DNA from: an uncultured Peptostreptococcaceae bacterium
GTDB lineage: Bacteria; Bacillota; Clostridia; Peptostreptococcales; Peptostreptococcaceae
Assembly (NCBI GenBank): GCA_944383455.1
Contig: CALWPP010000005.1
Coordinates: 60,480 to 124,479 of the forward strand
Length of the DNA: 64,000 nucleotides
Reading direction: 5' to 3'
The first letter of the stretch is position 1. Every line of letters starts with the position of its first letter. Made by a program: the position numbers and the translations under genes. This document shows positions 53,094-62,480 of the stretch, one piece after another. Below the pieces are notes generated by a model that saw nothing but the letters and a program-made list of their open reading frames with translations, was not told the origin of the DNA and made no database searches.

Positions 53094-53759
53094 GTGTTAG
53101 AAGATATTAAGAATAAATTAATAGTTTCCTGTCAGGCACTTGATGACGAACCACTTCATAGTTCTTTTATAATGGGTCGTATGGCGAAAGCTGTTATGGA
53201 TGGTGGAGCAGTTGCAATAAGAGCTCAAGGTGTTGATGATATAAATGAAATAAAGATGATTACAGGACTACCTGTTATAGGTATTATAAAAAGAACATAT
53301 AATGACTCAGATATTTATATAACTAGCACAAAAAAGGAAATAGACGAATTATTAACAACTAAATGTGAAATGATAGCTCTAGATGCAACTAATAGGATTA
53401 GACCAAATAATGAAAGTCTAAAAGAACTTATAAATTACATAAGAATAAATAATAGATTAGTTATGGCAGATATATCAACTTATGAAGAAGCTTTAAAAGC
53501 TCAAAGTTATGGTGTAGACTGTATATCAACAACACTAGTAGGATATACACCATACTCCACTAACATTGAAGAGCCTGACTATGACTTAATAAAAAGACTT
53601 GTCGATGAATTATATATTCCTGTTATAGCAGAGGGTAAAATAAACACTCCTAAAGAACTAAAAAAAGTTATGAAATTAGGTGTTCATAGTGCAGTTGTAG
53701 GTTCTGCTATAACAAGGCCTCAGCTAATAACTAAAAGATTTATTGATGTTATGTATTAA
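53094..53759 (+). CDS. nanE: N-acetylmannosamine-6-phosphate 2-epimerase
   Basis: A 221-aa TIM-barrel enzyme converting ManNAc-6-P to GlcNAc-6-P. Evidence: AVAIRAQGVDDINEIK, GLPVIGIIKR, the catalytic-lysine strand LVMADISTYEEALKA, CISTTLVGYTPYS and VIAEGKINTPKELKKVMKLGVHSAVVGSAITRP. It starts with GTG (53094) after AAGGGGT; an ATG at 53090 is out of frame. It is first in a sialic-acid catabolic operon. Confidence 0.95.
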   Translation: MLEDIKNKLIVSCQALDDEPLHSSFIMGRMAKAVMDGGAVAIRAQGVDDINEIKMITGLPVIGIIKRTYNDSDIYITSTKKEIDELLTTKCEMIALDATNRIRPNNESLKELINYIRINNRLVMADISTYEEALKAQSYGVDCISTTLVGYTPYSTNIEEPDYDLIKRLVDELYIPVIAEGKINTPKELKKVMKLGVHSAVVGSAITRPQLITKRFIDVMY

Positions 53760-53803
53760 AATTTAAATGTAATAAATTGTGTTTAAAAGGGGGATTTTGA
53801 GTA

Positions 53804-54700
53804 ATGAAAGGTATATACTCAGCATTACTAGTATCATTTGATGAAAATGGAAATATAAATGAAAAAGGTTTGAGACAAATAGTTAGACATAATATAGAGG
53901 TTTGTAAAGTAGATGGTTTATATGTAGGGGGTTCTACGGGGGAAAACTTTATGTTATCAACCGATGAGAAAAAGAGAATTTTTGAAATAGTAAAAGATGA
54001 GGTAAAAGATGAGGTGAAATTAATAGCACAAGTTGGTTCTGTAAACTTAAAAGAAGCTGTAGAACTTGCAAAGTTTGTAACAAAGTTAGGTTATGATTCA
54101 TTAAGTGCGGTTACGCCATTTTATTATAAATTTGATTTTGAAGAAATAAAAAACTATTATGAAACTATTGTTAATTCAGTAAATAACAAGATGATAATAT
54201 ACTCAATACCTTTTCTAACAGGTGTAAATATGAGTTTAGAGCAATTTGCTGAACTATTTGAAAATGAAAAAATAATAGGGGTTAAATTCACAGCAGCAGA
54301 TTTTTATTTATTAGAGAGAATGAGAAAAAGATTCCCTGATAAGTTAATTTATGCTGGGTTTGATGAAATGCTTCTTCCAGCTACTGTTTTAGGTGTAGAT
54401 GGTGCGATAGGTTCAACATTTAATGTAAACGGAGTTAGAGCAAAGCAAATATTTAATCTTATAAATGAAGGTAAAGTAAAAGATGCACTTGAAATACAAC
54501 ATACAACAAATGACTTAATAACAGATATATTATCTAATGGATTATATCAAACTATAAAATTAATTTTACAAGAACAAGGCGTTGACGCTGGTTATTGCAG
54601 ACAACCAATGAAAATATCTACAAAAGAAATGATAGAAAGAGCAAAATATATTTACAATAAATATATTTTAGAAAAAGATACTTCAAATGTGTTAGTATAA
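53804..54700 (+). CDS. nanA: N-acetylneuraminate lyase
   Basis: A 298-aa class I aldolase splitting Neu5Ac to ManNAc and pyruvate. The DHDPS/NAL fold shows [55 protein letters not shown] and the Schiff-base lysine in [15 protein letters not shown]. The sequence is close to bacterial NanA rather than DapA. The RBS is AAGGGGGA. It precedes a stem-loop and the symporter gene. Confidence 0.95.
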   Translation: MKGIYSALLVSFDENGNINEKGLRQIVRHNIEVCKVDGLYVGGSTGENFMLSTDEKKRIFEIVKDEVKDEVKLIAQVGSVNLKEAVELAKFVTKLGYDSLSAVTPFYYKFDFEEIKNYYETIVNSVNNKMIIYSIPFLTGVNMSLEQFAELFENEKIIGVKFTAADFYLLERMRKRFPDKLIYAGFDEMLLPATVLGVDGAIGSTFNVNGVRAKQIFNLINEGKVKDALEIQHTTNDLITDILSNGLYQTIKLILQEQGVDAGYCRQPMKISTKEMIERAKYIYNKYILEKDTSNVLV

Positions 54701-54711
54701 TTATTTACACT

Positions 54712-54750
54712 AAAATAGCTATTTTATTTACTAAGTAAGATAGCTATTTT
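54712..54750 (+). terminator. Intercistronic hairpin between nanA and the symporter gene
   Basis: Fifteen-base arms (AAAATAGCTATTTTA and TAAGATAGCTATTTT) with a 9-nt loop. Only T4 follows before A-rich RBS sequence, so it may attenuate or protect mRNA rather than fully terminate. Confidence 0.6.
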
Positions 54751-54767
54751 AAAAAGGGGGATAATTT

Positions 54768-56273
54768 ATGGTTGGTTTTACTTGGATTGATTTTTTAGTA
54801 TTAGCAACATATTTAGTACTAGTGTTAGTTGCAGGACTTTTATTTTCTAAAAAAGAAATGAAGGGGAAAGAGTTTTTCAAAGGAGATGGAACTATACCTT
54901 GGTGGGTAACATCAGTTTCAATATTTGCTACACTATTAAGTCCAATATCTTTTTTATCTTTAGCAGGAAATTCATACGGTGGAACTTGGATTTTATGGTT
55001 TGCCCAGTTAGGTATGATAATAGCAATTCCTTTAACTATTAGATTTTTCTTACCATTATATTCACGATTAGATTTAGATACTGCATATCAATACCTAGAA
55101 ATAAGATACAACAGTAAGTCTCTTAGAGTTTTAGGTGCATTACTTTTCATAATATATCAAATAGGACGTATGTCAATAGTTATGTATTTACCTTCAATAG
55201 TTCTTGCAGACCTTACAGGAATTTCAGTAAATATACTAATAATAGTAATGGGTATAATAGCAATTATATATTCTTATACTGGTGGATTAAAGTCTGTACT
55301 TTGGACAGATTTTATTCAAGGGGTAGTGTTGATTGTTGGAGTTATAGGAACTTTATTTCTTCTTATATCTAATATAGATGGAGGTATCGGAACTATATCA
55401 GAAACTTTAACTCAAGGTGAAAAATTTCTATCTTCTAATGAAGTAATGTTTGATGCTAATATATTTAAAACTAGTGTTTTCATAATATTAGTTGGTGGAG
55501 GTATTAATACTTTTTCATCTTATATATCAAGTCAAGATATAGTGCAAAGATTTACAACTACAACAGATATAAAACAATTAAAGAAAATGACTTATGGAAA
55601 TGGTATACTATCTATATGTGTTGCTACAATATTTTATTTAATAGGTACTTGTTTATTCATATTTTATAATCAAAATCCTGAACTTGCTCAAACTGTAAAA
55701 CAAGACCAAATATTTGCATCATATATAGCTTATGAATTACCAGTAGGAATAACAGGTATATTACTTGCTGCAATATATGCTGCTAGCCAATCAACTTTAT
55801 CAACAGGTCTTAACTCAGTTGCTACAAGCTGGACATTAGATGTTCAAACTGTAATATCTAAGGATATGAGTTTTGAAAAGCAAACTAAAATAGCACAATA
55901 TATATCTTTAGGGGTGGGGATAGTGGCAATAGTAGTTTCTATGGTACTTGCAAATGGAGAGATAAAGTCTGCATATGAATGGTTTAATAGTTTTATGGGA
56001 TTAGTTCTTGGAGTTTTAGCTGGTATATTTGTTCTTGGTGCATTTAGCAAAAAAGCAACTAAAGTAGGTGCATACGCAGGATTTATAGTATCAACAATAG
56101 TTGTAATATATCTTAAGTATAATGTTCCTGATGTAACTTCTTGGTCATATTCTTTAATAACAATAACTATATCATTTATAGTTGGTCAAATAGTAAGTAT
56201 TGTTTATTCAAATAATAAAGAGTCAAAAGATTTAGTTGATGAAAAATCAACTGTTTATTTTGAGGAGGCTTAA
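54768..56273 (+). CDS. Sodium:solute symporter, probable sialic acid transporter
   Basis: A 501-aa SSS-family protein with about 13 helices. Motifs include WWVTSVSIFATLLSPISFLSLAGNSYGGTW, IYSYTGGLKSVLWTDFIQG and LAAIYAASQSTLSTGLNSVATSWTLD. The family includes the sialic acid transporter SiaT/NanT-type of several bacteria. Substrate is inferred from the surrounding nan genes. Its stop is 1 nt before the yhcH start. Confidence 0.9.
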   Translation: MVGFTWIDFLVLATYLVLVLVAGLLFSKKEMKGKEFFKGDGTIPWWVTSVSIFATLLSPISFLSLAGNSYGGTWILWFAQLGMIIAIPLTIRFFLPLYSRLDLDTAYQYLEIRYNSKSLRVLGALLFIIYQIGRMSIVMYLPSIVLADLTGISVNILIIVMGIIAIIYSYTGGLKSVLWTDFIQGVVLIVGVIGTLFLLISNIDGGIGTISETLTQGEKFLSSNEVMFDANIFKTSVFIILVGGGINTFSSYISSQDIVQRFTTTTDIKQLKKMTYGNGILSICVATIFYLIGTCLFIFYNQNPELAQTVKQDQIFASYIAYELPVGITGILLAAIYAASQSTLSTGLNSVATSWTLDVQTVISKDMSFEKQTKIAQYISLGVGIVAIVVSMVLANGEIKSAYEWFNSFMGLVLGVLAGIFVLGAFSKKATKVGAYAGFIVSTIVVIYLKYNVPDVTSWSYSLITITISFIVGQIVSIVYSNNKESKDLVDEKSTVYFEEA

Positions 56274-56274
56274 A

Positions 56275-56727
56275 ATGATATTTGGTAATATAAATCATGA
56301 AAAAACTTATTCAAACTTAGAAAAAGACTTAAACACTTGTTTTGAATATATAAAAGATAATGATTTATCTAATTATTCAAGTGGAAGATATGAAATTGAT
56401 GATGATAATATATTTGTAAATATAGTAGAATATAATACTAAAAATGAAGAAGATGGATTTTGGGAAGCTCATAAAAAGTATATAGATATACATTTTATGA
56501 TTAAGGGCAGAGAAATAATAAATCTAAACTTTATAGAAAATTTATCTGATAAAGGTTATAAAGAAGCTGAGGATTTTTTACAGCTTGATGGTGAAAAGAG
56601 TGGCTATGTTACACTTTCTGAAAATAACTTTTTAATTTGCTTTGAAGAAGATGCTCATATGACAGGGATAAAATTAAATGAAAGTGAAAGTATAAAAAAG
56701 GCTATATTTAAAGTTAAGATAAAATAA
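56275..56727 (+). CDS. YhcH/NanQ-family protein (DUF386)
   Basis: A 150-aa cupin-like protein. The YhcH pattern is seen as FWEAHKKYIDIHFMIKGREII and the C-terminal FEEDAHMTGIKL with conserved His and Glu residues. Escherichia coli YhcH (NanQ) helps interconvert sialic acid anomers. I use the ATG at 56275 after GAGGAGG; the earlier frame from 56236 lies inside the symporter gene. A strong hairpin follows. Confidence 0.88.
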   Translation: MIFGNINHEKTYSNLEKDLNTCFEYIKDNDLSNYSSGRYEIDDDNIFVNIVEYNTKNEEDGFWEAHKKYIDIHFMIKGREIINLNFIENLSDKGYKEAEDFLQLDGEKSGYVTLSENNFLICFEEDAHMTGIKLNESESIKKAIFKVKIK

Positions 56728-56742
56728 AAATTATTTATATAG

Positions 56743-56802
56743 GTTAAGTAATATGTTATTTGATTATATTTTTAATTGAATAATTGTTTACTTAACTTTT
56801 TT
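56743..56802 (+). terminator. Long intrinsic terminator between yhcH and nanK
   Basis: Outer arms GTTAAGTAA (56743-56751) and TTACTTAAC (56788-56796) continue inward into TTATTTGATTA / TAATTGAATAA with G-U pairs, giving a stem of about 24 bp. T6 follows. It splits the nan operon, so nanK depends on read-through or another promoter. Confidence 0.75.
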
Positions 56803-56823
56803 CTATATATTATTGGAGGATTT

Positions 56824-57720
56824 ATGAGAGATTTTATTTGTATAGATATAGGTGGAACATTTATTAAATATGGTGTAATAAGTGAAGATGGTAAAATAAT
56901 TACAAGTTCTAAAATAGAAACAGAAGCTAAAATTTTAGGTGGATTTGGGATATTAAATAAAATAAAAAACATTATAAAAGAATATATGAAAAAATATGAA
57001 ATTCACGGTATATGTATATCAACAGCAGGTATAGTAGATACAAAAAATGGAGAGATAATTTTTGCATTAGAAGACTTAATTCCAAACTATACAGGATTAA
57101 ATATAAAGAAAGAGATAGAAAATGAGTTTGGTATAAGATGTGAGGTAGAAAACGATGTAAACTGTGTTGGTCTTAGTGAAATATGGTTAGGTGAAGCTAA
57201 AGGAGCATCATCAGCTGTATGTATTGCTTTGGGCACAGGTATAGGTGGGTGTATTATAATAGATAAAAAAGTTATTCATGGATTTAGTAAAAGTGCTGGT
57301 GAGGTTGGATATATGAATATAAATGGAGACAGTTTTCAAGATATTGCATCGACTAGTTCATTAGTTAAAAGAATATGCAAAGTAAAAAATTTAGAAGATG
57401 GAGTTATTGATGGAAAAAAAATTTTTGAAATGGCAAAAAATGGTGACTTAGATTGTATTAATGAAATAAATAACTTAGTAAAATACCTTTGTATTGGAAT
57501 ATCTAATATATGTTATGTAATAAATCCAGAATTTATAGTACTTGGCGGTGGTATAATGGCTCAAGAAAATTACTTAAGACCAATAATAGATAAAGAATTA
57601 AAAAATATATTAATAGATAGTATATATAATAATACTACATTAAAGTTTGCAACTAATCAGAATAATTCTGGTATGATAGGAGCTTTATATAATTTTTTAC
57701 AAAAAGAACAAAATATATAA
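56824..57720 (+). CDS. nanK: ROK-family kinase, probable N-acetylmannosamine kinase
   Basis: A 298-aa sugar kinase with phosphate-1 motif CIDIGGTFIKYGVI, END (VENDVNCVGLSE) and ALGTGIGGCIIID. ROK proteins usually have a zinc motif GHxxxxxxxxCxCGxxGCxE; here the corresponding stretch is GEVGYMNINGDSFQDIASTSSLV and the cysteines are absent. The start at 56824 follows TTGGAGGA. ManNAc-6-P from this enzyme would feed NanE. Substrate is from context. Confidence 0.85.
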   Translation: MRDFICIDIGGTFIKYGVISEDGKIITSSKIETEAKILGGFGILNKIKNIIKEYMKKYEIHGICISTAGIVDTKNGEIIFALEDLIPNYTGLNIKKEIENEFGIRCEVENDVNCVGLSEIWLGEAKGASSAVCIALGTGIGGCIIIDKKVIHGFSKSAGEVGYMNINGDSFQDIASTSSLVKRICKVKNLEDGVIDGKKIFEMAKNGDLDCINEINNLVKYLCIGISNICYVINPEFIVLGGGIMAQENYLRPIIDKELKNILIDSIYNNTTLKFATNQNNSGMIGALYNFLQKEQNI

Positions 57721-57721
57721 T

Positions 57722-57750
57722 TTGTCTATTATTTATAATTTTGTTATACT
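57722..57750 (+). promoter_or_regulatory. Promoter of the RpiR regulator gene
   Basis: TTGTCT (57722-57727) and TATACT (57745-57750) with a 17-nt spacer, 34 nt before the start codon. Confidence 0.6.
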
Positions 57751-57783
57751 AGATTATTATATTTAAAATATTGGTGAATTTGT

Positions 57784-58626
57784 ATGAGTATATTAGATAA
57801 ATTTAACAATCCTGAAATAAAGATGAGTAAATCTCATAAAGCCTTGGTAAAATATATAAAAGAAAATATAAATACGGTTGCTTATAAGTCTATATCTGAA
57901 ATAGCAAAAGAAAATAATATAGGTGAAGCGACTGTAACTAGATTTGTTAAGAGAGTTGGATTTAATAATTTCCAAGAATTTAAATTATCAGTTGCAAAAG
58001 AGTTTTATAGTAAGTTTGATGAAAATATAATAAATCCTAGTATAACAGAAAATGATGATGTGGTTGATGTTGCATATAAATTGGTTAAATCAAGTGTTGA
58101 TGTTCTAGAAAATAATTTGAAAAACATAGACATAGATAAAATAAATAAATGTATAGAATATATGCTAAATGCTAAAAAAGTTTATTTTATAGGTATTGGT
58201 TATTCTGGAAATATTGCAACAGAATATAGTTATAAGTTTATGAGAATAGGAATTAACTGTAATTCCTTTACAGATGGACATACTATGATTATTTTATCTT
58301 CTATAATGGATAAAGATGATTTAATACTTGCGATATCTCACACTGGAAATACAAAAGAGATTATAAGAGCAAGTGAATTAGCATCAAAAAATAATACAAA
58401 GATAGTGTCTATAACTAGTGATGAAAAATCACAACTCAGTCAAATATCAAATATAAGCATCTCATATGTTTCAAATGAGAGTTTATTTGAAACAGGTTCA
58501 TTATCAACAAAAACATCTCAAACATTTTTGCTTGATTTAATTTATACACAAATTGTAAAATCTAGACTTAAAGAATCAACCAACAAAAAGATAAAAACTA
58601 CAAAAGCTATAAAAAGTTCTGTTTAA
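57784..58626 (+). CDS. RpiR/MurR-family transcriptional regulator
   Basis: A 280-aa regulator: N-terminal RpiR helix-turn-helix (SKSHKALVKYIKENINTVAYKSISEIAKENNIGEATVTRFVKRVGFNNFQEFK) and a C-terminal SIS sugar-phosphate domain (KKVYFIGIGYSGNIATEYSYKFMRIG, LILAISHTGNTKEIIRASELA). Position at the end of the nan cluster suggests it senses ManNAc-6-P or GlcN-6-P-type ligands and represses the cluster. Own promoter and terminator. Confidence 0.92.
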   Translation: MSILDKFNNPEIKMSKSHKALVKYIKENINTVAYKSISEIAKENNIGEATVTRFVKRVGFNNFQEFKLSVAKEFYSKFDENIINPSITENDDVVDVAYKLVKSSVDVLENNLKNIDIDKINKCIEYMLNAKKVYFIGIGYSGNIATEYSYKFMRIGINCNSFTDGHTMIILSSIMDKDDLILAISHTGNTKEIIRASELASKNNTKIVSITSDEKSQLSQISNISISYVSNESLFETGSLSTKTSQTFLLDLIYTQIVKSRLKESTNKKIKTTKAIKSSV

Positions 58627-58652
58627 AATCCCTATATTTTATGGGGGTTTTT
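58625..58652 (+). terminator. Intrinsic terminator after the RpiR gene
   Basis: Arms AAAATCCCTA and TGGGGGTTTT (G-U pairs) with T5; overlaps the stop codon. Confidence 0.65.
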
Positions 58653-58910
58653 ATTTTTAATCTAAATATATAAGTCTAATACAATAAATGATAATTTTAG
58701 AAATATACAATATAGAAAATCTCTAATATTAAGAAACAAGAATAATATATTATTTTATCACACCAAAAAATTAATAACTTACCTATTAAAATAAATAGGT
58801 ATTTCACTAATTTTAACATATGGCGATATTTATTGATACTTTAAGATTATTAATGTTATAATGTTTATATAATTTTATAGTATAGACTTTTTAGGGGTGA
58901 AAATTTAGTT

Positions 58911-60587
58911 ATGCAAGCAAAAGAAAATAAGATTATAAGATTATTATCAACTGATAATACTCAATTTTCTATTCCAGTATACCAAAGAAATTATAACTGG
59001 GAAAAAAAGCAATGTGATACTTTACTAAAAGATATTTTAAAGTTATCTGATAATAAGGAAATAGTATCTCATTTTATAGGAAGTATAGTATATTTACACG
59101 AAGGAGTATATAGTGTTGGTAAAAATGAATTCAGTATAATTGATGGACAACAAAGATTAACCACAATTACTATACTTTTAATGGCGATACGTAATCGAGC
59201 AATAGAATTTGGAGATATTACACTATCTAAAAGGATATATAACAAGTATTTAACTGATGAATATATTGATGATGTAAACAAAATAAAGTTATTACCTGTT
59301 GGAGATAACTTAACTATACTAAAAAAAATACTTGAAAATGATATTGGAAATATTAATGAGTCAGAAAAAGAGAGTAACATATTTAAAAATTATCAGTTTT
59401 TTTTCGGTAAGATATCAAATTTACAAATTGCTAATAGTATAATGTACGGTCTTGATAAAATAATATATGTGGATATAGCTCTTGAGAAAGGGAAAGATGA
59501 CCCTCAAAGAATATTTGAAAGTTTAAACTCAACAGGATTAGACTTATCACAAGCAGATTTGATTAGAAATTTTATACTAATGGATTTAGATAGAGATACT
59601 CAAAATAAAATATATGAAGATTATTGGGTAGTTATAGAAAATAACACTAAAGTAGTTGTAAAAAATAAAATAAAAACACAGTTATCAGAGTTTATGAGAG
59701 ACTACTTAACATTTAAATTAGAAAAAATACCAAATCAGAATAAAGTATTTGAAGAATTTAAGAGTAATTATAATTATGAAAATAAAGAGGAATTAGAAAA
59801 TACTTTAAAAGTTATAGTAGATTATTCAAATATCTATAGTTGTATTTTAAATCCAGATAATGAAATAAATAAAAATATATCAAAACATTTAAAATACTTA
59901 AATATAGTAGCATCAAAAGTTATAAATCCTTTTTTGATGGGGGTTTATATGGATTATAAAAAAAGTATTATAGATGAAAAATGTTTTATTGATGTACTGG
60001 AGCTATTGCAGAGTTATTTATGGAGGAGATATATTTGTTCTGAGCCTACTAATACTTTAAATACTCTTTTTATGAATTTACATAGTAAAATAGACAAGAA
60101 TGATTACTGTAAATCTATAGAAAGACATTTATTACATCAAAAATTTCCTGATAATAAATATTTAAAAGAATGTTTAAAAACAAAGAATGTATATAATGAT
60201 GCAGATAAATTAAAATATGTTTTTGAAAGAATAGAGAATGAAAATCATAGTGAAAAAATAGACTTTAGCTTAGGAAATATAACTATTGAACACATATTCC
60301 CTCAGAAACCCGTTGATGAGTGGAAAAGTTTATTATCAGAGTCTGAATATGAAACAATGGAGTCATTAAAACATACTATATCTAATTTAACTATAACAGG
60401 TAGTAATAGTAATCTAGGTAATAAGGTTTTTCTTGAAAAAAGAGATATGAATAATTTTGGATATAGAAATAGTAAGTTTTTATTAAATAGATGGCTTGGA
60501 GAACAAAGCGAGTGGAATTTTGAAAAATTAGAAGAAAGATTTAATGATTTATTTAAGTATATAATTGAAATCTGGAAAAGGCCGTAG
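58911..60587 (+). CDS. DUF262/DUF1524 protein, GmrSD-like defence candidate
   Basis: A 558-aa protein. The N-terminal DUF262 part has FSIPVYQRNYNWEKKQCDTL, HFIGSIVYL and the ParB-like IDGQQRLTTITIL, then FESLNSTGLDLSQADLIRNF. The C-terminal DUF1524 part has the HNH-type ITIEHIFPQ followed by TISNLTITGSNSNLGNKVFLEKRD. GmrSD type IV enzymes, of which this is the single-chain layout, cut modified phage DNA. It stands alone between the nan cluster and DUF1385, with no methylase or other defence gene, and starts at an ATG preceded by a weak AGGGGTG. Confident as a family, less so as an active defence system. Confidence 0.88.
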   Translation: MQAKENKIIRLLSTDNTQFSIPVYQRNYNWEKKQCDTLLKDILKLSDNKEIVSHFIGSIVYLHEGVYSVGKNEFSIIDGQQRLTTITILLMAIRNRAIEFGDITLSKRIYNKYLTDEYIDDVNKIKLLPVGDNLTILKKILENDIGNINESEKESNIFKNYQFFFGKISNLQIANSIMYGLDKIIYVDIALEKGKDDPQRIFESLNSTGLDLSQADLIRNFILMDLDRDTQNKIYEDYWVVIENNTKVVVKNKIKTQLSEFMRDYLTFKLEKIPNQNKVFEEFKSNYNYENKEELENTLKVIVDYSNIYSCILNPDNEINKNISKHLKYLNIVASKVINPFLMGVYMDYKKSIIDEKCFIDVLELLQSYLWRRYICSEPTNTLNTLFMNLHSKIDKNDYCKSIERHLLHQKFPDNKYLKECLKTKNVYNDADKLKYVFERIENENHSEKIDFSLGNITIEHIFPQKPVDEWKSLLSESEYETMESLKHTISNLTITGSNSNLGNKVFLEKRDMNNFGYRNSKFLLNRWLGEQSEWNFEKLEERFNDLFKYIIEIWKRP

Positions 60588-60609
60588 TATAAAATTTATT
60601 ACTCTAATT

Positions 60610-60645
60610 AAAACCACCTTGATATTTATCAAGAAGTGGTTTTTC
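60610..60645 (+). terminator. Intrinsic terminator after the DUF262 gene
   Basis: Arms AAAACCACCTTGATA and TATCAAGAAGTGGTTTT (small bulge) with T4-5. Confidence 0.8.
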
Positions 60646-60699
60646 TTTATATTTATCTAAACCTAGAATATAATTAAATTAAAAAGTTTAGGAGTTTTT

Positions 60700-61581
60700 A
60701 TGAATAAAGTAGGAGGGCAGGCTATAACTAATGGAGTTCTTATGATTTATAACAATAAAAAAGTAGTAGCAACAAGGAATGAAAATGGAAAAATAATAGT
60801 TAAAAAAAGTACAGTAGGAAGCTTTATAAATAACAAAAATATTTATAAAATACCATTTATAAGAGGAATTTTTATAATTAGTGAAAATATAATAAGTGGA
60901 ATGAAAACATTTAATAAATCATTAGATAGAATTGAAGATGATGAAGATTTTATAGATAAAATATTTAAAAGAGTATTCAAAGAAAATTCAGATAAAGCTT
61001 TTATATATTTATCTATTTTTATATCTAGTATACTATGCTTTTTAGTTTTTATTTTAATACCCACAATTATTTATGATATATTTTCAGACTACACTAAAAG
61101 TATATTTATTTTAAATATTATCGAAGGCATTTTTAGGATAATTATTTTGTATTTATATATGTTTTTAATTTCTAAAAATAAAGATATACAAGAGATTTAT
61201 AAATATCATGGTGCAGAACATAAAACTATAAATTGCTATGAAAATAATATGGAACTTACTATAGATAATATAAAAAGTTTACCTAAAAATCATAAAAGGT
61301 GTGGAACTAACTTTTTAGCAATAATTATGATAGTTTCTGTATTTATTTTTTGTTTGTTTCCTTGGAAAAGTACTTTTTATAGATTATTGGTAAGGTTAAT
61401 TTCAATACCAATAGTTTTTTGTATATCTTATGAAGTATTTGAATTTGTTGGAAAATACGATAATAAACTCACGAAATTCATATCAATTCCTGGAATGACT
61501 TTTCAAAATATAACAACTAAAGAGCCAGATGATACTCATATAGAAGTAGCAATAGAAGCTTTAAAAGAAGTTATCAAATAA
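60700..61581 (+). CDS. DUF1385 membrane protein
   Basis: A 293-aa protein with four to five membrane helices and the DUF1385 signatures VGGQAITNGVLMI (N-terminus), IPFIRGIFIISENIISGMKTFNKS and KYHGAEHKTINCYEN, then RCGTNFLAIIMIVSVFIF. The function is unknown. It precedes prmC-prfA in many clostridia and may be co-transcribed with them; the gap to prmC is 19 nt. Confidence 0.9.
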   Translation: MNKVGGQAITNGVLMIYNNKKVVATRNENGKIIVKKSTVGSFINNKNIYKIPFIRGIFIISENIISGMKTFNKSLDRIEDDEDFIDKIFKRVFKENSDKAFIYLSIFISSILCFLVFILIPTIIYDIFSDYTKSIFILNIIEGIFRIIILYLYMFLISKNKDIQEIYKYHGAEHKTINCYENNMELTIDNIKSLPKNHKRCGTNFLAIIMIVSVFIFCLFPWKSTFYRLLVRLISIPIVFCISYEVFEFVGKYDNKLTKFISIPGMTFQNITTKEPDDTHIEVAIEALKEVIK

Positions 61582-61600
61582 ATTTATAGAGGAAAAACTA

Positions 61601-62440
61601 ATGAAGATAAAAGATATAATTATAAAATATTCACAAGAACTAGAAAAAATAAGTGATACTCCAAGGCTTGATGTGGAGCTTATTCTTCAAAAAGTACTTA
61701 ATGTAGATAGAATTTATATACATTTGAATTTAGAAAAAGAACTGGATGAAAAAAATATGAAAAAATTCAATACCTTAATAAATCAAAGACTTAATAATAG
61801 ACCAGTTGCTTATATAGTTGAAAACAGGGAATTTATGGGACTTGAATTTTTTGTGAAAGAGGGAGTTTTAATTCCAAGACCTGATACAGAGAATTTAGTG
61901 GAAGAGATAATTAATATATGTAATGATAAAGAAAATTTAAATATATTAGATATTGGAACTGGCTCTGGAGCAATAAGTGTTAGTTTAGCGAAATATTTAA
62001 ATGCAAAAGTAACTTCATTTGATATAGAAGATATACCACTTGAAGTTGGAAAATTAAATGCAAAAAATAATAATGTAGAAGTTGAATTTATAAAATCTGA
62101 CTTATTCTCAGCAGTAAAAGATAAAGATATAAAATTTGATGTTATAGTATCAAATCCACCATATATAACGGATGAGGAAATAAAAACACTTCACCCACAA
62201 GTAAAAGATTATGAGCCTTACTCTGCACTTTTTGGGGGAGAAGATGGACTGTATTTTTATAAAGAAATAACTAAAGAAAGTATAAAATACTTAAAAAATG
62301 GCGGGATACTTGCTTATGAAGTTGGATATAATCAAGCAGAAGATGTAATTAAAATAATGGAAAAATATAATTATCAAAAAGTATATAAAAAGAAAGATAT
62401 TCAAGGAATCGATAGAGTTGTTATAGGGTATAAACTGTGA
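61601..62440 (+). CDS. prmC: Peptide chain release factor N5-glutamine methyltransferase
   Basis: A 279-aa SAM methyltransferase that modifies the glutamine of the GGQ motif in release factors. It has ILDIGTGSGAISVSLAKYL and the catalytic VSNPPYITDEEI motif, with the N-terminal helical domain that binds the release factor. prfA, its substrate's gene, follows 40 nt downstream. Confidence 0.96.
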   Translation: MKIKDIIIKYSQELEKISDTPRLDVELILQKVLNVDRIYIHLNLEKELDEKNMKKFNTLINQRLNNRPVAYIVENREFMGLEFFVKEGVLIPRPDTENLVEEIINICNDKENLNILDIGTGSGAISVSLAKYLNAKVTSFDIEDIPLEVGKLNAKNNNVEVEFIKSDLFSAVKDKDIKFDVIVSNPPYITDEEIKTLHPQVKDYEPYSALFGGEDGLYFYKEITKESIKYLKNGGILAYEVGYNQAEDVIKIMEKYNYQKVYKKKDIQGIDRVVIGYKL

Positions 62441-62480
62441 TATAATCAAAGAATTGATATTTTTATAAAGAGGTGAAAAA

